This document shows positions 45,537 through 54,474 of a stretch of 64,000 nucleotides of DNA, piece after piece. Both the position numbers and the translations under genes were made by a program. Each line of letters begins with the position of its first letter. The first letter of the stretch is position 1. Under the pieces are notes generated by a model. The model did no database searches, had not been told where the DNA came from, and saw only the letters and a list, made by a program, of their open reading frames with translations. Origin of the DNA: Bacteroides fluxus YIT 12057 (GTDB taxonomy: Bacteria > Bacteroidota > Bacteroidia > Bacteroidales > Bacteroidaceae); assembly GCF_000195635.1 (NCBI RefSeq), contig NZ_GL882691.1:35760-99759 (forward strand). Direction: 5' to 3'.

Positions 45537-45695
45537 ATGTCAAAGCCCATAGCGCCAACACCTCCATTAAAGGGTAAAGCTGCATTAGATTTTATTGCAG
45601 AGTTGGAAAAAGATAAAAAAGCACCTGCTGAGGAGAAGAAACGTGTGAAAGAAGGTGCCAAACGTATTAGAGAAATGTTGACTTTCAGCTTCTAA
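45537..45695 (+). CDS. small antitoxin-like protein upstream of GNAT gene
   Basis: A 52-residue protein: a proline-rich start (MSKPIAPTPPLKGKAALDFI), a lysine/glutamate-rich helix and a C-terminal helix ending KRIREMLTFSF. It stops 6 bases before the GNAT gene and has its own promoter. The short charged protein followed at once by a TacT/AtaT-like acetyltransferase looks like a type II antitoxin-toxin pair, but the protein is not a ribbon-helix-helix DUF1778 antitoxin. Function inferred from position only. Confidence 0.6.
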   Translation: MSKPIAPTPPLKGKAALDFIAELEKDKKAPAEEKKRVKEGAKRIREMLTFSF

Positions 45696-45701
45696 AGAGA
45701 T

Positions 45702-46235
45702 ATGAAAGAAGGTACTCGTGTCATTAGGTTATCGCAAGATTATACATTTAAAACCTTTGATTGCGGAAATCCGGATTTGAATGATTTTCTACTTCAAGAT
45801 GCGAAAGAATATGATAAACGTTTACTTTCTGTGACGTATATATTGGAAACGGAGGAAGATATTGTCGCCTATTTTTCGGTTTCTAATGATAAAATAGCTA
45901 TTCCGGATAGCGATAAGGCGACTTGGAGAAAAATAAAGGCTTTATTTCCTCATCGAAAACACAGAAGTGATTATCCTGCTGTAAAAATAGGGCGTTTTGC
46001 TGTTTCTTTGAAATATCAACATACCCAAATAGGCACAGACATTCTGGATTTTATCAAAGACATGTTTATTACTAATAATCGAACAGGCTGTTCCTTTGTT
46101 ACCGTGGATGCATTGAAATCTGCTCTCCCTTTCTATTTGAAAAATAACTTCTTGTTTTTAGACAAGGCAATGGCTGCTGATGATACGCAGGAAACTTATT
46201 TACTGTATTACAATTTGGCTCAGTTGTTGGATTAA
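45702..46235 (+). CDS. GNAT acetyltransferase, candidate toxin (TacT/AtaT-like)
   Basis: A 177-residue GNAT. Near the N-terminus TFDCGNPDLNDFLLQDAKEY, then TYILETEEDIVAYFSVSNDKIA, VKIGRFAVSLKYQHTQIGTDIL and TVDALKSALPFYLKNNFLFL follow the order seen in tRNA-acetylating TacT/AtaT toxins. The acetyl-CoA loop (QHTQIG) is weaker than the usual Q/RxxGxG/A. The preceding 52-residue gene is a candidate antitoxin. An ordinary acetyltransferase cannot be excluded. Confidence 0.7.
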   Translation: MKEGTRVIRLSQDYTFKTFDCGNPDLNDFLLQDAKEYDKRLLSVTYILETEEDIVAYFSVSNDKIAIPDSDKATWRKIKALFPHRKHRSDYPAVKIGRFAVSLKYQHTQIGTDILDFIKDMFITNNRTGCSFVTVDALKSALPFYLKNNFLFLDKAMAADDTQETYLLYYNLAQLLD

Positions 46236-46250
46236 TCAATTCTTAAAACT

Positions 46251-49148
46251 TTGGATTTTACAGATATTATAGGCTGTGAAGTAAAGACTGATTTACTTCA
46301 TCGCATCCTTTATTCTACCGATGCTTCTGCATATAGGGAGACACCTCTTGCCGTAGCATTTCCTAAAGATGAAACAGATGTACAGGAGATTGTACGTTAC
46401 GCTTCCAGAAATCATATTAATTTGATTCCCCGTGCAGGAGGTACATCTCTTGCGGGGCAGGTAGTCGGGAAAGGACTGGTAGTGGATATTACCAAATATA
46501 TGAATCATATTTTGGAAATAAACCCGGAGGAACGTTGGGTTAGGGTACAACCCGGAGTGGTATTGGATGAGTTAAATCTTTATTGTAAACCATACGGACT
46601 GTTTTTCGGTCCTGAAACCTCCACATCCAATCGTTGTTGTTTGGGAGGAATGGTCGGTAATAATTCATGTGGTTCTCATTCATTGGTATATGGCAGTACA
46701 CGTGATCATCTGTTGGAGGCAAAAGTCATATTAAGTGATGGCTCTGAGGCTCTTTTGAAAGGGATGTCCCCTAAGGAAGTTGATAGCATACGTGCAGGAG
46801 CTTCATTGGAAAGTTCTATTTATGACCGGATGATAACGTTGTTGTCAAACAAGGAAAATCAGAAAGAAATCGTAGAGAACTATCCTGATGCCTCTTTACG
46901 CAGAAGGAACTCCGGATATGCCATCGATGAATTATTGCATTCAGATTATTTTGACTCTAATAGTCAGGAACCGTTCAATTTGTGTAAATTGCTGGCTGGT
47001 TCAGAAGGTACATTGGCTTTTGTTACTGAACTAAAATTGCGTTTAGTACCTCTGCCACCAACAGAAAAAGCTGTGGTATGTGTGCATTGTTCAACTTTGG
47101 AGGAAGCATTTGTTGCCAATCTTGTGGTATTGAAGCATAATCCTGTAGCCATTGAGTTAATGGATAGCACAATTTTGGAATTAAGTAAACGGAACATATC
47201 ACAAAACAAGAACAGATTCTTTGTTCAGGGAGATCCGGCTGCCATACTTATTATAGAGTTAGCGGAAAACACTCGTATAGAGGTAGATAAAAAGGCTGAT
47301 GAAATAGAGGCTGATTTAAAGGCACATCATTACGGAACTCATTATCCACGTGTCTATGGAAAAGATATCAGTCGTGTCTGGAGTCTGAGAAAAGCCGGAT
47401 TGGGGCTACTTTCCGGAATGCCGGGGAGTGCTAAACCTGTATCTGTCATAGAAGATACGGCTGTGGCTCCACATCGTCTTCCGGCATATATTGCCGATAT
47501 GAAGGAGATGCTTGACGGTTATGGGCTGAGCTGTGTATATCATGCTCATATCAGTACCGGAGAATTGCACCTTCGTCCTGTGTTGAATTTGAAAGAAAAA
47601 AAAGACCGGAAATTATTCCGTACTGTAGCTACCAAAACAGCTGAATTAGTAAGGAAGCATAGAGGCTCTTTGAGTGGTGAGCATGGAGACGGGCGCTTGC
47701 GTGGCGAATTTATTCCTTTATTATTAGGTCAAAAAGTGTATAGCCTTTTGAAAGAGGTAAAAGAAATATGGGACTCTCCGCATATTTTTAATATGGGTAA
47801 AATTGTGGATACTCCTCCGATGGATGCTGATTTGCGTTATGAACAACAGGATTTAGGTGTCAATACTTATTTTGATTATTCTCGTCAAAAAGGGTGGTTG
47901 TGTGCCATTGAACAATGCAATGGTTCTGGGGATTGTCGTAAATCGGACTTGTTTGGCGGTACAATGTGTCCCACCTATCGTGCAACAAGAGATGAAAAAA
48001 ATACGACTCGTGCTCGTGCCAATACTTTGCGTGAACTTCTGATACATCCGTTGCAGAAAGATATTTTTAATCAGGAAGAGATATTGATTGTCTTGGATAC
48101 ATGTGTCTCTTGTAAGGCATGTAAATCGGAATGTCCCTCGAATGTGGATATGGCACGTTTTAAAGCAGAATACCTGCAACATCATTATGATAGTGCCCAT
48201 ATACCACTGCGTTCGCGTTTGGTTGCCAACTTGACAAGTATGCAGAAGATGGGTATGGCAGTACCATGGCTCTATAATGCGGTAATCTCAAATGTATTTA
48301 CGTCTTCATTCATTAAACGGATATTGAAGTTTGCTCCTCAACGTTCTATTCCGAGGCTGTATAAAATGACTTTACGAAGTTGGATGATAAAGCATCCTGA
48401 TAATAATATCCATGATAGAGGTAAGGTATATCTGTTTGCCGATGAATTTACCAATTATATGGATGTGGAGATTGGCATAAAATTCATAAAGCTATTACGT
48501 GCTCTGGGATATGAGGTTGTTATTCCTGAGCATATAGAAAGTGGACGTACGGAACTATCTAAAGGGTTTCTGAAGAAAGCTAAGGTGATAGCTGAGAAAA
48601 ATGTAGCGCTGCTTAAAGAAATTATATCAGAGGAAACTCCATTGGTAGGTATAGAGCCTTCATGTATATTGTCTTTCAGGGATGAATATCCGGATCTGGT
48701 AAATGAAAATATCCAGGGAGATGCCCGTAAAATGGCAGCTAACTGCTTGTTGTATGACGAGTTTATTGTCAGGGAAATCCATAAAGGAAATATTTCACAG
48801 GAGCAATTTACAGAACTGCCTCTACATATAAAATTGCACGGACATTGCCATCAGAAGTCATTGGCTTCTATCGAGCCTTCAAAAGAGATGCTTTCTTTAC
48901 CGAAAAATTATCAAGTAGATGTTATTCCGTCCGGTTGCTGTGGCATGGCCGGGGCTTTTGGTTATGAAAAGGAACATTATGCTTTATCTATGCAAATAGG
49001 GGAGCAGGTATTGTTTCCTGCAATTAGGGAAGCTGGAGAGGAGGTCTGTATATCTGCTCCCGGAACAAGTTGCAGGCAACAAATAAAGGATGGTACAGGA
49101 AAGCAGGCTTATCATCCTATAGAGATTTTATACAACGCCCTTCAATAG
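46251..49148 (+). CDS. FAD-linked oxidase fused to Fe-S/CCG domains (D-2-hydroxyacid dehydrogenase type)
   Basis: A 965-residue protein. Residues about 25-220 form the FAD_binding_4 domain (PRAGGTSLAGQVVGKGLVVD, GPETSTSNRCCLGGMVGNNSCGSHS). A FAD-oxidase C-terminal domain follows (GEHGDGRLRGEF), then a ferredoxin segment with CVSCKACKSECP and two Cys-rich heterodisulfide-reductase-type parts (HGHCHQKSL, PSGCCGMAGAFG). Homologues oxidise D-lactate or glycolate-like acids to quinone. TTG at 46251 appears to be the start because no nearby in-frame ATG exists. Unusual within a polysaccharide locus; it may be an inserted gene. Confidence 0.82.
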   Translation: MDFTDIIGCEVKTDLLHRILYSTDASAYRETPLAVAFPKDETDVQEIVRYASRNHINLIPRAGGTSLAGQVVGKGLVVDITKYMNHILEINPEERWVRVQPGVVLDELNLYCKPYGLFFGPETSTSNRCCLGGMVGNNSCGSHSLVYGSTRDHLLEAKVILSDGSEALLKGMSPKEVDSIRAGASLESSIYDRMITLLSNKENQKEIVENYPDASLRRRNSGYAIDELLHSDYFDSNSQEPFNLCKLLAGSEGTLAFVTELKLRLVPLPPTEKAVVCVHCSTLEEAFVANLVVLKHNPVAIELMDSTILELSKRNISQNKNRFFVQGDPAAILIIELAENTRIEVDKKADEIEADLKAHHYGTHYPRVYGKDISRVWSLRKAGLGLLSGMPGSAKPVSVIEDTAVAPHRLPAYIADMKEMLDGYGLSCVYHAHISTGELHLRPVLNLKEKKDRKLFRTVATKTAELVRKHRGSLSGEHGDGRLRGEFIPLLLGQKVYSLLKEVKEIWDSPHIFNMGKIVDTPPMDADLRYEQQDLGVNTYFDYSRQKGWLCAIEQCNGSGDCRKSDLFGGTMCPTYRATRDEKNTTRARANTLRELLIHPLQKDIFNQEEILIVLDTCVSCKACKSECPSNVDMARFKAEYLQHHYDSAHIPLRSRLVANLTSMQKMGMAVPWLYNAVISNVFTSSFIKRILKFAPQRSIPRLYKMTLRSWMIKHPDNNIHDRGKVYLFADEFTNYMDVEIGIKFIKLLRALGYEVVIPEHIESGRTELSKGFLKKAKVIAEKNVALLKEIISEETPLVGIEPSCILSFRDEYPDLVNENIQGDARKMAANCLLYDEFIVREIHKGNISQEQFTELPLHIKLHGHCHQKSLASIEPSKEMLSLPKNYQVDVIPSGCCGMAGAFGYEKEHYALSMQIGEQVLFPAIREAGEEVCISAPGTSCRQQIKDGTGKQAYHPIEILYNALQ

Positions 49149-49177
49149 AATTTTTTTCTTTTAAATATATATTAATC

Positions 49178-50398
49178 ATGAAAATACCATTTTCACCTCC
49201 TTACATTGACGACACTGTCATCAATGAGGTGGTTGATTCATTGCGTTCCGGCTGGATTACTTCCGGTCCGAAAGTAAAAGCCTTGGAAGAAGAAATAAAG
49301 CTTTTTTCCAATGCAAAGGAAGTTCTGTGTGTGAATTCATGGACATCCGGAGCTATTATGATGCTCCGTTGGCTGGGTGTTCAGCCTGAGGATGAAGTGA
49401 TAGTGCCGGCTTATACATACAGTGCTACAGCTCTGGCGGTGCTTCATGCCGGTGCAAAACCGGTTATGGTGGATTCGGGAAAAGATTTCAATATCTCTGT
49501 AGAAGCCATTCGTAAAGCTATTACTTATAGGACAAAAGCTATAATACCTGTTGATATAGCTGGATTCCCTTGTGATTATGAGTGTATCATGGACTTGGTG
49601 AATGAACCGGATATCCGTAATCAGTTTCAAGCAACATCACCGGTGCAGGAGAGGTTAGGGCGTGTTTTAGTGATGAATGATGCCGCACATTCATTGGGGG
49701 CATATTACAACAAGAAGCAAAGAACTGGTTGTGAAACGGATATTGCTATTTTTTCACTTCACGCAGTCAAGAATGTAACGACTGCAGAGGGTGGAGCTAT
49801 CTGCTTGAATCTGCCTGCTCCGTTTGACAATGCAGAGTTGTATAAAGAATTGCGTATGATGAGCTTGAATTGTCAGACTAAAGATGCTTTTTCTAAATCG
49901 AAGGCTGGCGGTTGGCGCTATGATATTGTCGGTTTAGGCATGAAGATCAATATGGCGGATGTGAATGCCGCTATCGGGTTGGCGCAGATAAGGGAATATC
50001 CGGAATTGCTTAAAGAACGTAAAAGGGTATTCAATACTTATTCTGAAGCTTTTGCTGATTGTGATTGGGCCATTGTCCCCCCATCAGTAGATGGTGAAAA
50101 GGAAAGTTCTTATCATATTTATGCATTAAGGATTAAAGATTTTACGGAAGAACAGCGTGATCGTATGATTGATGAAATAGCAAAGTTTGAAGTTGCCGTA
50201 AATGTACATTTCATTCCGATGCCGATGCTTTCTTTTTTCAAATCTTTGGGGTATGATATGAAGAATTATCCTCAAGCATATAAGAATTTTAAAGGGGAAA
50301 TTTCATTGCCTATTTATCCTCAGCTTGATGAAGAAAAATTGAACTTCATTATCAACGCTGTAAAGTCTGCATATAAAATAGTAGTAAATATCCAATGA
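49178..50398 (+). CDS. DegT/DnrJ/EryC1 aminotransferase
   Basis: A 406-residue sugar aminotransferase: MKIPFSPPYIDDTVINEVVDSLRSGWITSGPKV at the start, CVNSWTSGAIMMLRWLG, MNDAAHSLGAYY and the lysine in LHAVKNVTTAEGGA. Start at 49178 gives the conserved N-terminus. Overlaps the sugar transferase by 4 bases; such pairs commonly make the first sugar of the repeat unit (amino-sugar plus transferase). Confidence 0.87.
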   Translation: MKIPFSPPYIDDTVINEVVDSLRSGWITSGPKVKALEEEIKLFSNAKEVLCVNSWTSGAIMMLRWLGVQPEDEVIVPAYTYSATALAVLHAGAKPVMVDSGKDFNISVEAIRKAITYRTKAIIPVDIAGFPCDYECIMDLVNEPDIRNQFQATSPVQERLGRVLVMNDAAHSLGAYYNKKQRTGCETDIAIFSLHAVKNVTTAEGGAICLNLPAPFDNAELYKELRMMSLNCQTKDAFSKSKAGGWRYDIVGLGMKINMADVNAAIGLAQIREYPELLKERKRVFNTYSEAFADCDWAIVPPSVDGEKESSYHIYALRIKDFTEEQRDRMIDEIAKFEVAVNVHFIPMPMLSFFKSLGYDMKNYPQAYKNFKGEISLPIYPQLDEEKLNFIINAVKSAYKIVVNIQ

Positions 50399-50985
50399 TG
50401 ATTCGTTTTTTTGATTTTATCTTTTCTCTTTTGGGCATAATCCTGCTTTCTCCTGCATTTTTCATTCTATATTTCGCTATCCGGTTGGAAAGTAAAGGCG
50501 GTGGATTCTATAAACAATTACGGGTAGGTCTCAATGATAGGGATTTTTATGTTTATAAGTTCCGTTCGATGCGAATCGGTGCAGATAAGCAGGGGTTGAT
50601 TACCATCGGAGGCCGTGACCCTCGCATAACGCGTATAGGTTATTTTATCCGGAAATATAAACTGGATGAGCTTCCCCAACTTTTTAATGTATTGAAAGGG
50701 GATATGAGTTTGGTGGGACCTCGTCCTGAAGTACGGAAGTATGTGGATTTATATACGGATGAGCAGCGTAAGGTACTTTCAGTGCGTCCCGGCATAACAG
50801 ACTATGCTTCAATAGAGTATGTCGATGAGGATACTATACTTGGACAGGCCGATGATGCAGATAAAGCGTATATAGAACAGATTTTGCCGGATAAGATACG
50901 GTATAACATGAAGTATATTAATCATCGGTCGGTAAAAGAATACTTCAAAATCATCTTCTTGACAATATGGAGTATCATACGCTGA
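50395..50985 (+). CDS. initiating undecaprenyl-phosphate sugar transferase (PglC type)
   Basis: A 196-residue bacterial sugar transferase. It has an N-terminal membrane hairpin (FDFIFSLLGIILLSPAFFILYFAI), then KFRSMRIGADKQG, ITRIGYFIRKYKLDELPQLFNVLKGDMSLVGPRPE (catalytic Asp-Glu pair in DELPQ). It starts repeat-unit synthesis on undecaprenyl phosphate. Last gene of the capsule locus. Confidence 0.9.
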   Translation: MMIRFFDFIFSLLGIILLSPAFFILYFAIRLESKGGGFYKQLRVGLNDRDFYVYKFRSMRIGADKQGLITIGGRDPRITRIGYFIRKYKLDELPQLFNVLKGDMSLVGPRPEVRKYVDLYTDEQRKVLSVRPGITDYASIEYVDEDTILGQADDADKAYIEQILPDKIRYNMKYINHRSVKEYFKIIFLTIWSIIR

Positions 50986-51056
50986 AAAAACGATTGTGTA
51001 TGATTATAAAATGGTTGTTTATTCCTTATTATATTCATAGGACAAAATGATATTTG

Positions 51057-51092
51057 AAGAGCCGTTTTTGAAGAAATTCGTTAACGGCTCTT
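51057..51092 (+). terminator. capsule operon terminator
   Basis: aagagccgtt (51057-51066) pairs with aacggctctt (51083-51092); a short T-rich stretch follows. It lies about 70 bases after the last capsule gene. The remaining gap to the next gene is AT-rich with nothing else recognised until the HU promoter. Confidence 0.65.
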
Positions 51093-51373
51093 ATCTTTTG
51101 TGAATCTGTTTTTGCTTGGATGGCAAATAGATAGATGTGATTATTAGGATATTTCAAAATCAAGATATTCTAATAAAGTGTGAAGTAAAAAGTACAACAG
51201 AAATAATTGATATGCTGAAATGCTTTAAGAGTACATCTTTAAACAAAATACATTGAAAGATGCGATATATATCTAAAGCAATACTGTAAAAGAGTATTCT
51301 GTTTACGTTAATGTGTTGATTTGTATTTGTTTATAACTTTTCTCAGAAAAACAGTTTTCAACCTCTCTTTTTC

Positions 51374-51405
51374 TTTGGTGATACAGATTTAAGTCCGCAT
51401 CTTTG
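51374..51405 (+). promoter_or_regulatory. HU-like gene promoter
   Basis: TTTG at 51374-51377, 20 bases, then CATCTTTG (one mismatch to TAnnTTTG). It is followed at 51409-51420 by the perfect palindrome cgttgatcaacg near the expected transcription start, a possible operator. Confidence 0.5.
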
Positions 51406-51467
51406 CATCGTTGATCAACGAAACGTGTGAATTAAAAAACGAATTTAAATCTCTAAAGAAAAAAAAT

Positions 51468-51968
51468 ATGAGTGTAATTTTCAGAACGGTAGAGAGGCCG
51501 TCGGACCCTCGGGTAGAAAACTCTCCGAAGAAATTCTTTCCTCAAATCGTAACATTGGGACAAAGTGTGAATCTGGCATTTATCGCGCAAAAGATGCAGG
51601 ATACGTCTTCTCTGTCTATTGGTGATATCAAGAGCACCATGCAGAACTTTGTGGAGAAGCTGAAGGAACAGCTGTTGGAAGGAAAGACCGTAAACATTTC
51701 CGGACTGGGTGTCTTTATGCTGGCCGCTAAGTCGAAAGGGGCGGACTTGGCCAAAGATATTACCGCCAAGAGTGTGGAAAGCGTACGTATCTGTTTTCAG
51801 GCCAATAAGGAACTGAAGATAACGAAGACCGCTACCCGTGCCGGTGAAAAACTGGATTTGATAAGTCTGGATGACTATCTGAAAGGAAAGACAACTACAG
51901 ATGAAGGATCCGGCGACAATTCCGGTGGTGGTTCTGACGGGGATGAAAACGAGAATCCGTTGGGATAA
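51468..51968 (+). CDS. HU-family DNA-binding protein with acidic tail
   Basis: A 166-residue HU-like protein of the longer Bacteroidales type. The HU fold spans about 25-115: LAFIAQKMQDTSSLSIGDIKSTMQNFVEKLKEQLLEGKTVNISGLGVFMLAAKS pattern in order. After residue 140 there is a Gly/Ser/Asp/Glu-rich tail. Binds DNA and probably bends it. The ATG at 51468 is preferred over an upstream non-ATG start. Often found before the smalltalk gene, as here. Confidence 0.85.
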   Translation: MSVIFRTVERPSDPRVENSPKKFFPQIVTLGQSVNLAFIAQKMQDTSSLSIGDIKSTMQNFVEKLKEQLLEGKTVNISGLGVFMLAAKSKGADLAKDITAKSVESVRICFQANKELKITKTATRAGEKLDLISLDDYLKGKTTTDEGSGDNSGGGSDGDENENPLG

Positions 51969-52051
51969 AGCCTGACCCCTAATCCCTTTTCGAAAGAGTG
52001 GGGACGGAGGTCACGCCATTATGTAACATCTAAAAACTTTATTATTGCTTT

Positions 52052-52144
52052 ATGAAGAAAACGTGGAATTTGATTTTGAAAATTGTGATTGCTGTGGCAA
52101 GTGCCGTGGTTGGGGTGATTAGCGGACAAGCAATGAACCTTTGA
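52052..52144 (+). CDS. smalltalk peptide (30 residues)
   Basis: A 30-residue single-helix membrane peptide starting MKKTWNLILKIVIAVASAVVG. It matches the short 'smalltalk' proteins found after HU-like genes in Bacteroides: Lys-Lys-Thr-Trp start, hydrophobic helix, near-standard length. Function unknown. Usually an N-acetylmuramoyl-alanine amidase gene follows; here none does. Confidence 0.75.
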   Translation: MKKTWNLILKIVIAVASAVVGVISGQAMNL

Positions 52145-52199
52145 CCAAACCGCTACATTACAAGATAACCCCATACAGCAATCATTGAATGTAGCATGT

Positions 52200-52231
52200 A
52201 AGCCGCTTTCGGAGAAATCCGTCAGCGGCTT
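52200..52231. terminator. terminator between smalltalk and uvrB
   Basis: aagccgct and agcggctt arms (52200-52207 and 52224-52231) followed by a T-run on the plus strand. It ends the plus-strand unit and slightly overlaps the end of uvrB, which converges. Confidence 0.7.
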
Positions 52232-54279
52232 TTTTCTTTCAGTAACTCTTCCATTTTCAGAACTTCGTCACGATATTGGGCGGCCTCAATAAAATCGAGT
52301 TTCTTGGCTGCTTCCTGCATCAATTTTCGGGTACGCTCGATACTCTTTTCTAATTGTGCACGGCTCATGTACTGTACAATCGGGTCGGCGGCAACGGAGG
52401 ATGCCGTTTCTTGCTCGATGTAAGGACGTGGTGCGATTGAGGCTTTGTCTTTGCTGCCCATGGCGTCGGCAGATGCATCCCCGGTGGCAAATACATTGAG
52501 ATTCTTCGCTTTCTTGATTTGTTGGGGGGTGATGCCGTGCTCCTCGTTATACTTAAGCTGCTTCTCGCGCCGGCGATTGGTCTCGTCAATGGTAAGCTGC
52601 ATGCTTTCCGTGATTCTGTCGGCATACATGATGACCATGCCGTTTACATTACGGGCGGCACGTCCGGCAGTCTGTGTCAGTGAACGGTGGGAACGGAGGA
52701 ATCCCTCTTTGTCCGCATCAAGAATGGCGACAAGAGAAACTTCCGGCAGATCGAGTCCTTCACGCAACAGGTTGACCCCGACAAGCACGTCGTACTCGCC
52801 TTCGCGGAGATCACTCATGATCTTGACACGTTCCAGAGTATCGACGTCGCTGTGGATATAGTTACATTTTACATTATTGTTCAACAGGTATTCCGTAAGC
52901 TCCTCTGCCATACGTTTGGTAAGGGTAGTGACAAGAGTACGTTCGTTCTTTTCAATACGTACCTGGATTTCTTCCATTAAATCGTCTATCTGGTTGTGGC
53001 TTGGACGGACTTCGATGATGGGGTCGAGCAGCCCGGTAGGCCGGATGACCTGTTCGACGACGATTCCTTCGGACTGTATTAATTCATAATCTGCCGGAGT
53101 GGCGCTGACATAAATCACTTGTTTGGCCATTTCCTCGAACTCCTCGAACTTCAACGGACGGTTGTCCATAGCGGCAGGCAGACGGAAACCATATTCCACA
53201 AGGTTGACCTTACGGGCACGGTCACCGCCATACATGGCACGTATCTGCGGGACACTGACATGGCTTTCGTCAATTACAATCAGAAAATCATCAGGGAAGA
53301 AATCCAGCAGGCAATAAGGACGGGTACCGGCTGCACGACCGTCAAAATAGCGCGAATAGTTCTCAATGCCGGAGCAGTGGCCTAATTCGCGTATCATTTC
53401 CATGTCGTAGGTCACCCGTTCCTGCAAGCGCTTGGCCTCCAGTGGACGGCCTTCATTTTCAAACCATTGTACCTGTTTGTGCAAGTCGTCTTCTATTTCA
53501 TGGATGGCACGCAGGGTAGCTTCCTTGGTAGTCATGAAAAGATTGGCAGGGTAAATCTTGTAGCTGTCGAACTTGGCAATGGTTACACCGCTGACCGGAT
53601 CCACTTCCTCTATGCTGTCTATCTCGTCTCCCCAGAAAACAATGCGGAGCAGGTTGTCTGCATACGCCAGGTAGATATCGACCGTATCGCCTTTGACGCG
53701 GAAATTCCCGCGGTTGAGGTCGATGTCGTTGCGGACGTAAAGGCTATCTACCAGCCGGCGCAGGAAAACGTTACGGCTGAAGTTCTTTCCCTGCTGCACT
53801 TCGATGACATTGTTGTAGAAGTCCGACGGATTGCCCATGCCATAGATGCACGATACGGAGGAAACCACCACGACGTCTTTCCTGCCGGAGAGTAGGGAGG
53901 AGGTGGCTGCCAGGCGCAGTTTGTCTATTTCGTCATTGATGGCGAGATCTTTCTCTATATAGGTATCCGAAGACGGCAGGTAGGCTTCGGGCTGGTAATA
54001 ATCATAATAGGATACATAGTATTCTACGGCATTGTTGGGAAAGAAACCTTTGAACTCACTGTATAGCTGGGCGGCCAATGTTTTGTTATGGCTCAATATC
54101 AGGGTAGGTTTGTTGATGTTGGCAATGACATTGGCGATGGTAAAGGTTTTTCCGGAACCGGTGACACCGAGCAGGGTCTGTGCGGGAAGTCCTTCACGAA
54201 CGCCTTCTGTGAGCTGTGCGATAGCCTCCGGTTGGTCGCCCGTAGGCTTATAGGCGGATGTTAATTCAAATTTGTTCAT
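52222..54279 (-). CDS. uvrB: excinuclease ABC subunit UvrB
   Basis: A 685-residue UvrB, the damage-verifying helicase of nucleotide excision repair. Walker [10 protein letters not shown] (39-47), the beta-hairpin [16 protein letters not shown], Walker B VIDESHVS, helicase motifs ([50 protein letters not shown]) and the C-terminal UVR motif ([15 protein letters not shown]) are intact. Full length. Confidence 0.97.
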   Translation of the reverse strand: MNKFELTSAYKPTGDQPEAIAQLTEGVREGLPAQTLLGVTGSGKTFTIANVIANINKPTLILSHNKTLAAQLYSEFKGFFPNNAVEYYVSYYDYYQPEAYLPSSDTYIEKDLAINDEIDKLRLAATSSLLSGRKDVVVVSSVSCIYGMGNPSDFYNNVIEVQQGKNFSRNVFLRRLVDSLYVRNDIDLNRGNFRVKGDTVDIYLAYADNLLRIVFWGDEIDSIEEVDPVSGVTIAKFDSYKIYPANLFMTTKEATLRAIHEIEDDLHKQVQWFENEGRPLEAKRLQERVTYDMEMIRELGHCSGIENYSRYFDGRAAGTRPYCLLDFFPDDFLIVIDESHVSVPQIRAMYGGDRARKVNLVEYGFRLPAAMDNRPLKFEEFEEMAKQVIYVSATPADYELIQSEGIVVEQVIRPTGLLDPIIEVRPSHNQIDDLMEEIQVRIEKNERTLVTTLTKRMAEELTEYLLNNNVKCNYIHSDVDTLERVKIMSDLREGEYDVLVGVNLLREGLDLPEVSLVAILDADKEGFLRSHRSLTQTAGRAARNVNGMVIMYADRITESMQLTIDETNRRREKQLKYNEEHGITPQQIKKAKNLNVFATGDASADAMGSKDKASIAPRPYIEQETASSVAADPIVQYMSRAQLEKSIERTRKLMQEAAKKLDFIEAAQYRDEVLKMEELLKEKSR

Positions 54280-54350
54280 TTTCTCTTCTTACGGTTGGCA
54301 ATATTCGGTAAAATCTTTGAGATAAACAAAATTATTTCTTTACTTTGCAG

Positions 54351-54358
54351 CAAAGATA
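54351..54358 (-). promoter_or_regulatory. uvrB promoter -7 element
   Basis: Minus strand reads TATCTTTG, fitting TAnnTTTG, 72 bases upstream of uvrB. A second fit (TAATTTTG) lies at 54327-54334. Confidence 0.6.
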
Positions 54359-54474
54359 ATGCAAACCGAGAGCAGAATAAAATGAACTTGTTCCTTTTTT
54401 ATGCCGAGGTGCAGCTTATCTTCGCTTTTTGTAAAGATAGGTAATAACCATTAATAAATAATACAACGAAGAAC

